A DNA stretch of 42,942 bases from CAZOWL01 sp964583605 (GTDB lineage Bacteria; Pseudomonadota; Gammaproteobacteria; Chromatiales; Chromatiaceae): contig CAZOWL010000029.1 of NCBI GenBank assembly GCA_964583605.1, positions 1 through 42,942 on the forward strand, read 5' to 3'. The position numbers and the translations under genes are program-made. Of this stretch, positions 41,675 to 42,942 are shown one piece after another (position 1 is the first letter of the stretch; each line of letters starts with the position of its first letter). Under the pieces are notes generated by a model that worked only from the letters and a program-made list of their open reading frames with translations, did not search any database and was not told the origin of the DNA.

Positions 41675-42046
41675 ATGCCAGAGCCAAGAAATGTCCTCGG
41701 CGAGCCGCTGGAGTTCTGCTCCGAGGCGCCGCTCACCGGCTTCAATCGCAGCGGCTCCTGCGAGACCGGCCCGGAGGACCTGGGCTCCCATACCGTCTGC
41801 GCCCGGGTTACCCAGGACTTCCTCGAATTCTCCCGCTCCCGCGGTAACGACCTGACGACCCCGGTGCCCGCATTCGACTTCCCCGGTCTCAAGCCAGGCG
41901 ATCGCTGGTGCCTCTGCGCGGCCCGCTGGAAAGAGGCCTTCGAGGCTGGCTGCGCACCCAAGGTCGCACTGCGCGCCACCCACGAACGGGCCCTTCAGGT
42001 CTGCGACCTCGCCGACCTCAAGCGGCATGCGATCGATCTCTCGTAG
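41675..42046 (+). CDS. DUF2237 family protein
   Basis: The 123-residue protein matches the DUF2237 family across its full length: NVLGEPLEFCSEAPLTGFNRSG, CETGPEDLGSHTVCARVTQDFLEFSRSRGNDLTTP, FPGLKPGDRWCLCAARWKEA and a final ALRATHERAL. Conserved Cys residues are present. Family function is not established. ATG 41675 has GAGG nine bases upstream. It stands alone between mobile-element debris on both sides. Confidence 0.9.
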   Translation: MPEPRNVLGEPLEFCSEAPLTGFNRSGSCETGPEDLGSHTVCARVTQDFLEFSRSRGNDLTTPVPAFDFPGLKPGDRWCLCAARWKEAFEAGCAPKVALRATHERALQVCDLADLKRHAIDLS

Positions 42047-42349
42047 ATCCCGTACCCCGGATGGAGGAATAGCGAGATCCGAGGCAACGCCTGAGTCGCC
42101 GACTGGAGCGGACTTGCCTCTATAAACGAGCCAACGCGGGATCAGCCGCCGGATAGTCGCGCCGTGACAGAAAATAATTCGACAGAAAATAATTCTGACC
42201 CCTTTATCTGCGCTTTATCTGCGCTTCACCTGTGTTGCTCACGATGGCTTCAGTGTCCCTACCAAGGCGTCGCTCTCCGCCACAGGCGTAACACTCGATA
42301 CGGGTGGGTGGCTAGCCCTTACCCGACCGGGACTTCCACCCGGCAAGAA
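42047..42349. other. Region without a recognised gene; micro-duplications
   Basis: A frame over 42164-42466 is open but runs through an attC-like site and has no recognised domain, so it is not called. Two tandem micro-duplications lie at 42166-42195 and 42202-42223. Confidence 0.4.
42166..42195. repeat. 15-bp perfect tandem duplication
   Basis: GACAGAAAATAATTC occurs twice in tandem, followed by TGACCCCTTT. It is followed by an 11-bp tandem duplication, CTTTATCTGCG twice, at 42202-42223. Confidence 0.9.
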
Positions 42350-42370
42350 GCGCCAAGCTTCGCTTGGCGC
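42350..42370. terminator. Perfect hairpin next to attC-like site
   Basis: An 8-bp perfect stem (GCGCCAAG/CTTGGCGC) with a CTTCG loop. It could be a factor-independent terminator, though without a T-run, or part of the larger folded structure of the adjacent attC-like site. Confidence 0.45.
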
Positions 42371-42432
42371 ACCAACAAACGGTTCAGATCGTCGCTCGCT
42401 TCGCTCCGACGATCTAACCTTATTCGTTATGC
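42369..42432 (+). mobile_element. Integron attC-like recombination site
   Basis: The layout matches an attC site. A weak R'' box (GCACCAAC) and a short spacer lead to L'' GGTTCAGATCGTCG, a 12-base loop, and L' CGACGATCTAACC. The arms pair over 13 bp with one unpaired C in L'', the position of the extrahelical base in known attC sites. A spacer is followed by R' GTTATGC (consensus GTTRRRY, one mismatch). The general pattern (AACAA..GGTTCA...TAAC....CGTTATGC) resembles integron cassette sites. The R' box overlaps the stop codon of the following gene pair. Confidence 0.6.
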
Positions 42433-42657
42433 TACTTTCTTTGATAACTGCAATAGTTTGGCTTGAGTAGACTCTAATATTGAGTCTCGCAAGAACGCAC
42501 TTGCACCTATAATTTCGATGCCAATGAGATCTCCTTCTTCGTTTAGCTCAGCAGTAATGTTCGGACTAACTTCTACGCTGCCAAATTCTTTTTCATCAGA
42601 TATTGCTAAATGCAAAATATCTTCTTTTTCGAAATATGATAATTTCGGATCATTCAT
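42427..42657 (-). CDS. DUF2283 family protein (possible antitoxin)
   Basis: The 76-residue protein matches DUF2283: LSYFEKEDILHLAISD, SVEVSPNITAELNEEGDLIGIEIIGAS. It overlaps the preceding DUF4258 gene by 8 bp and has GGAAGG seven bases before ATG 42657. Such pairs are often annotated as type II toxin-antitoxin-like modules. The AT-rich composition contrasts sharply with the rest of the window, suggesting acquisition from outside. Its stop codon lies in the R' box of an attC-like site. Confidence 0.8.
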   Translation of the reverse strand: MNDPKLSYFEKEDILHLAISDEKEFGSVEVSPNITAELNEEGDLIGIEIIGASAFLRDSILESTQAKLLQLSKKVA

Positions 42658-42925
42658 TTTGGTACCTTCCGCTTTTCACTCTGTATCTTATTTGCTGTCG
42701 GTTTGTGGCGTGTATCGTGATCGGCGTTATCGCACTTTCTTCATAAGTTTCATATGGAATGACTACCATCACGCTGGCATCTTTGCCAACAACCACCAAT
42801 CTCTCTGTGACAGTGTCATAGTATCTTTCAGTGCTGTACCTGATTATTTCTTCAACGTTTTTCAGATCGAAACCACGAAGTTTCACTCTGTACTTGAAAT
42901 AATCTGTCCAAACAACTTCCTTCAT
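42650..42925 (-). CDS. DUF4258 family protein (possible toxin)
   Basis: The 91-residue protein matches DUF4258: WTDYFKYRVKLRGFDLKNVEEIIRYS followed by YYDTVTERLVVVGKD and VMVVIPYETYEESAITPITIHATNRQQIRYRVKSGRY. The fold is RelE/BrnT-like in related families, so a ribonuclease toxin role is possible but not shown. It is paired with the DUF2283 gene and has the same AT-rich composition. The gene is complete; the right edge of the window is 17 bp beyond its start. Confidence 0.75.
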   Translation of the reverse strand: MKEVVWTDYFKYRVKLRGFDLKNVEEIIRYSTERYYDTVTERLVVVGKDASVMVVIPYETYEESAITPITIHATNRQQIRYRVKSGRYQNE

Positions 42926-42942
42926 GATCGCTCAATCACAAA

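Noticed and set aside
42164..42466. 100-codon plus-strand frame
   Set aside because: It crosses the tandem duplications, a hairpin and the attC-like site, has no recognised domain, and overlaps the DUF2283 gene.

Overview
The window is about 43 kb of GC-rich DNA. It carries a nearly continuous flagellar locus of gammaproteobacterial type, followed by a heat-shock/housekeeping block and a right-hand accessory region. The FleQ-FlrC/sigma-54/FliA flagellar architecture, an hrcA-grpE-dnaK-dnaJ-dapB operon with a CIRCE operator (HrcA is uncommon in gammaproteobacteria) and degenerate PD-(D/E)XK and RAYT-type transposases together suggest a Chromatiales-like gammaproteobacterium, possibly a purple sulfur bacterium. 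That placement is an inference; no rRNA or other taxonomic marker is present.

Layout. Positions 1-25,700 hold flagellar genes, all on the minus strand. Read in the direction of transcription they are: flgB-C-D-E-F (rod, hook cap, hook); flgG-H-I-J (distal rod, L ring, P ring, muramidase); flgK-L (hook-filament junction); fliS and a fliT-like gene (export chaperones); fleQ (master regulator); an flrC/fleR-like activator without a receiver domain; fliE-F-G-H-I-J-K (MS ring, switch, export ATPase, hook-length control); and fliL-M-N-O (stator-associated protein, C ring, export gate), running off the left edge. Good matches to sigma-54 promoters lie upstream of fliL, flrC and flgG, with a weaker one upstream of flgB. 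Good matches to sigma-28 (FliA) promoters lie upstream of flgK and fliS. These give a readable hierarchy: FleQ/FlrC with sigma-54 for the basal body and hook, FliA for late genes. Flagellin, FlaG and FliD, often found between flgL and fliS, are absent here.

Five copies of a roughly 130-bp imperfectly palindromic repeat sit in flagellar intergenic spaces, usually at transcription-unit ends. In two cases the end of the repeat supplies the stop codon of the upstream gene.

Positions 25,700-38,140 hold a broken GGDEF (diguanylate cyclase) relic on the plus strand, then dapB, dnaJ, dnaK, grpE and hrcA on the minus strand, with a sigma-70 promoter plus a perfect CIRCE operator more than 300 bp upstream of hrcA. 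Divergent nadK-recN (plus) converge on ppc (minus), with a hexanucleotide repeat and a hairpin between them.

Positions 38,200-42,942 are accessory DNA: a frameshifted PD-(D/E)XK transposase remnant, the C-terminal half of a RAYT-like transposase, two copies of a 58-bp palindromic repeat bracketing a secreted PPC-repeat protein, a DUF2237 gene, tandem micro-duplications, an integron attC-like site, and an AT-rich DUF4258/DUF2283 pair resembling a toxin-antitoxin cassette at the right edge.
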